Source: Yimella sp.
GTDB taxonomy: Bacteria > Actinomycetota > Actinomycetes > Actinomycetales > Dermatophilaceae
Length of the DNA: 5,056 nucleotides
Assembly: GCA_030150425.1 (NCBI GenBank)
Contig: JASLFY010000237.1
Coordinates: 1 to 5,056, forward strand
Reading direction: 5' to 3'
Shown: positions 3,880 through 5,056 of the stretch, in pieces
Layout of the letters: every line of letters begins with the position of its first letter
How positions within the stretch are numbered: position 1 is the stretch's first letter
Translations under genes and position numbers: made by a program
The notes under the pieces: generated by a model
Databases searched by the model: none
What the model was told of the DNA's origin: nothing
The model's input: only the letters and a program-made list of their open reading frames with translations

Positions 3880-5056
3880 TCAGCGCTGCAGGTGGTCGAC
3901 CAGCTGCGGGGCGAGGCCGACGTACGTCGCCGGGGTGAGCTCGCTCAGGCGCTGCGCGACGTCGTCGGGCAGGCCCAGACCGGCGATGAACTCGCGCAGG
4001 TCGTCGGCGGTGATGCGCCGCCCGCGGGTGAGTTCTTTGAGTCGTTCGTACGGCTGCTCCATGCCCGGAACGCCTTGCGCGCCCAGCGCGCGCATCGCCG
4101 ACTGCACCGGCTCGCCGAGCACCTCCCAGTTGGCGTCGAGGTCCTTGGCCATCGCCTCCGGCACCGCGTCGAGCCCGGCCAGACCGCGGCCGGCGTTGTC
4201 GATCGCCAGCAGCGAGTGGCCGTACGCCGTGCCGATGTTGCGCTGCATCGAGGAGTCGGTCAGGTCGCGCTGCAACCGGGACTGCACCAGCGTCGAGGCG
4301 AGCACGTCGAGCAGCGCGTTGCTGACCTCGAGGTTGGCCTCGGCGTTCTCGAATCGGATCGGGTTGACCTTGTGGGGCATCGTCGACGAACCGACGGTGC
4401 CCTGGCCGCGCACCTGCGCGAAGTAGCCCATCGAGATGTAGGTCCAGACGTCGGTGCACAGGTTGTGCAGGATCCGGTTGAACCGCGCGATGTCGGCGTA
4501 GAGCTCCGCCTGCCAGTCGTGGCTCTCGATCTGGGTGGTCAGCGGGTTCCACTCCAGGCCGAGGCCCTCCACGAAGCTGCGCGAGATCTCGATCCAGTCG
4601 GTCTCCGGCACGGCCGCGGTGTGGGCGCCGTAGGTTCCCGTCGCGCCGTTGATCTTGCCGAGGTAGTCGGCGCCCTCGACCCGGCGCACCTGGCGGCCGA
4701 GCCGGTGGGCGAGGACGGCCAGCTCCTTGCCGAGCGTGGTCGGGGTGGCCGGCTGCCCGTGGGTGTGGGCCAGCAGCGGGACCTCGCGGTGTTCCTTCGC
4801 CAGCTCGGTGATCGCCTCGACGAGCGCGGTCGCGCGCGGCAGCCAGACTTGGCGGGTCGCGCCCTGCACCATCAGCGCGTAGGAGAGGTTGTTGATGTCC
4901 TCGCTGGTGCAGGCGAAGTGGATCAGCTCGCTCAACTGGTCGGCGTCGTCGCCGACGATGTCGGCCATCCGGCGCTTCAGGTAGTACTCCACCGCCTTGA
5001 CGTCGTGGACCGTCTCCCGCTCGATCTCGGCCAGCTCGGCGATGTCGTCGGCGTCG
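3880..5056 (-). CDS. purB: Adenylosuccinate lyase (5' partial)
   Basis: PurB catalyses two steps of purine synthesis: SAICAR to AICAR plus fumarate, and adenylosuccinate to AMP plus fumarate. The frame is open to the window edge; 391 C-terminal residues are visible, so perhaps 70-80 N-terminal residues are missing. Numbering from the edge, HDVKAVEYYL is at 17-26 and TSEDINN at 50-56. THGQPA is at 98-103, with its His the expected general acid. The fumarase/aspartase signature GSSTMPHKVNPI is at 222-233 and carries the catalytic-loop serine. The WNPLTTQIESHDWQAEL block resembles the E. coli-type PurB (about 456 residues) rather than the shorter Bacillus type. The GTG at 4992 is not the start, because the conserved HDVKAVE motif extends upstream of it. 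The gene is cytosolic and housekeeping. It is followed by the RNase gene on the same strand after a 75-base gap with no strong terminator. Confidence 0.96.
   Translation of the reverse strand, partial: DADDIAELAEIERETVHDVKAVEYYLKRRMADIVGDDADQLSELIHFACTSEDINNLSYALMVQGATRQVWLPRATALVEAITELAKEHREVPLLAHTHGQPATPTTLGKELAVLAHRLGRQVRRVEGADYLGKINGATGTYGAHTAAVPETDWIEISRSFVEGLGLEWNPLTTQIESHDWQAELYADIARFNRILHNLCTDVWTYISMGYFAQVRGQGTVGSSTMPHKVNPIRFENAEANLEVSNALLDVLASTLVQSRLQRDLTDSSMQRNIGTAYGHSLLAIDNAGRGLAGLDAVPEAMAKDLDANWEVLGEPVQSAMRALGAQGVPGMEQPYERLKELTRGRRITADDLREFIAGLGLPDDVAQRLSELTPATYVGLAPQLVDHLQR

Noticed and set aside
3641..4426. A 261-codon plus-strand open frame opposite the RNase and purB genes
   Set aside because: It is Ser/Arg-rich and antisense to two genes whose active-site motifs are unmistakable.

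Overview
The window is GC-rich, gene-dense DNA with strong G/C bias at third codon positions, GTG starts and very short intergenic gaps. Together with a CsoR copper sensor, a secreted RNase of the Streptomyces RNase Sa type and three apparently leaderless genes, this points to a high-GC Actinomycetota. I cannot name the genus. No stretch longer than about 100 bases lacks a gene.

Layout. Bases 1-692 (+) are the 3' part of a membrane protein gene with a Gln/Pro/Tyr/Gly-rich cytoplasmic tail and four predicted membrane helices; it ends at a strong hairpin. Bases 766-2354 (+) hold a two-gene operon: a HAD-IIB (Cof-type) phosphatase, and a SpoU/TrmH RNA 2'-O-methyltransferase whose GTG start overlaps the phosphatase stop. 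Bases 2406-3059 (+) encode a glyoxalase-like (VOC) protein, closed by a 17-bp perfect hairpin that also sits at the 3' end of the convergent csoR gene. On the minus strand, reading leftwards from the right edge, come purB (adenylosuccinate lyase, 5' end beyond the window), a secreted guanyl-specific RNase, and csoR.

How the parts relate. Only the phosphatase-methyltransferase pair looks translationally coupled. purB is housekeeping purine synthesis. The RNase and csoR are tightly packed on the same strand as purB, but csoR appears to have its own promoter. A TACCC-N5-GGGTA palindrome overlaps the -10 element of that promoter and abuts the stop codon of the RNase gene, which is the expected arrangement for copper-responsive autoregulation. 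No copper exporter or chaperone is in view, so the sensor's other targets lie elsewhere.

I see no evidence for an undescribed multi-gene system. The points most worth a second look are the csoR operator/promoter arrangement, the shifted C-terminal cysteine of the RNase and the lack of a visible barstar-like inhibitor, and the low-complexity tail of the first protein.
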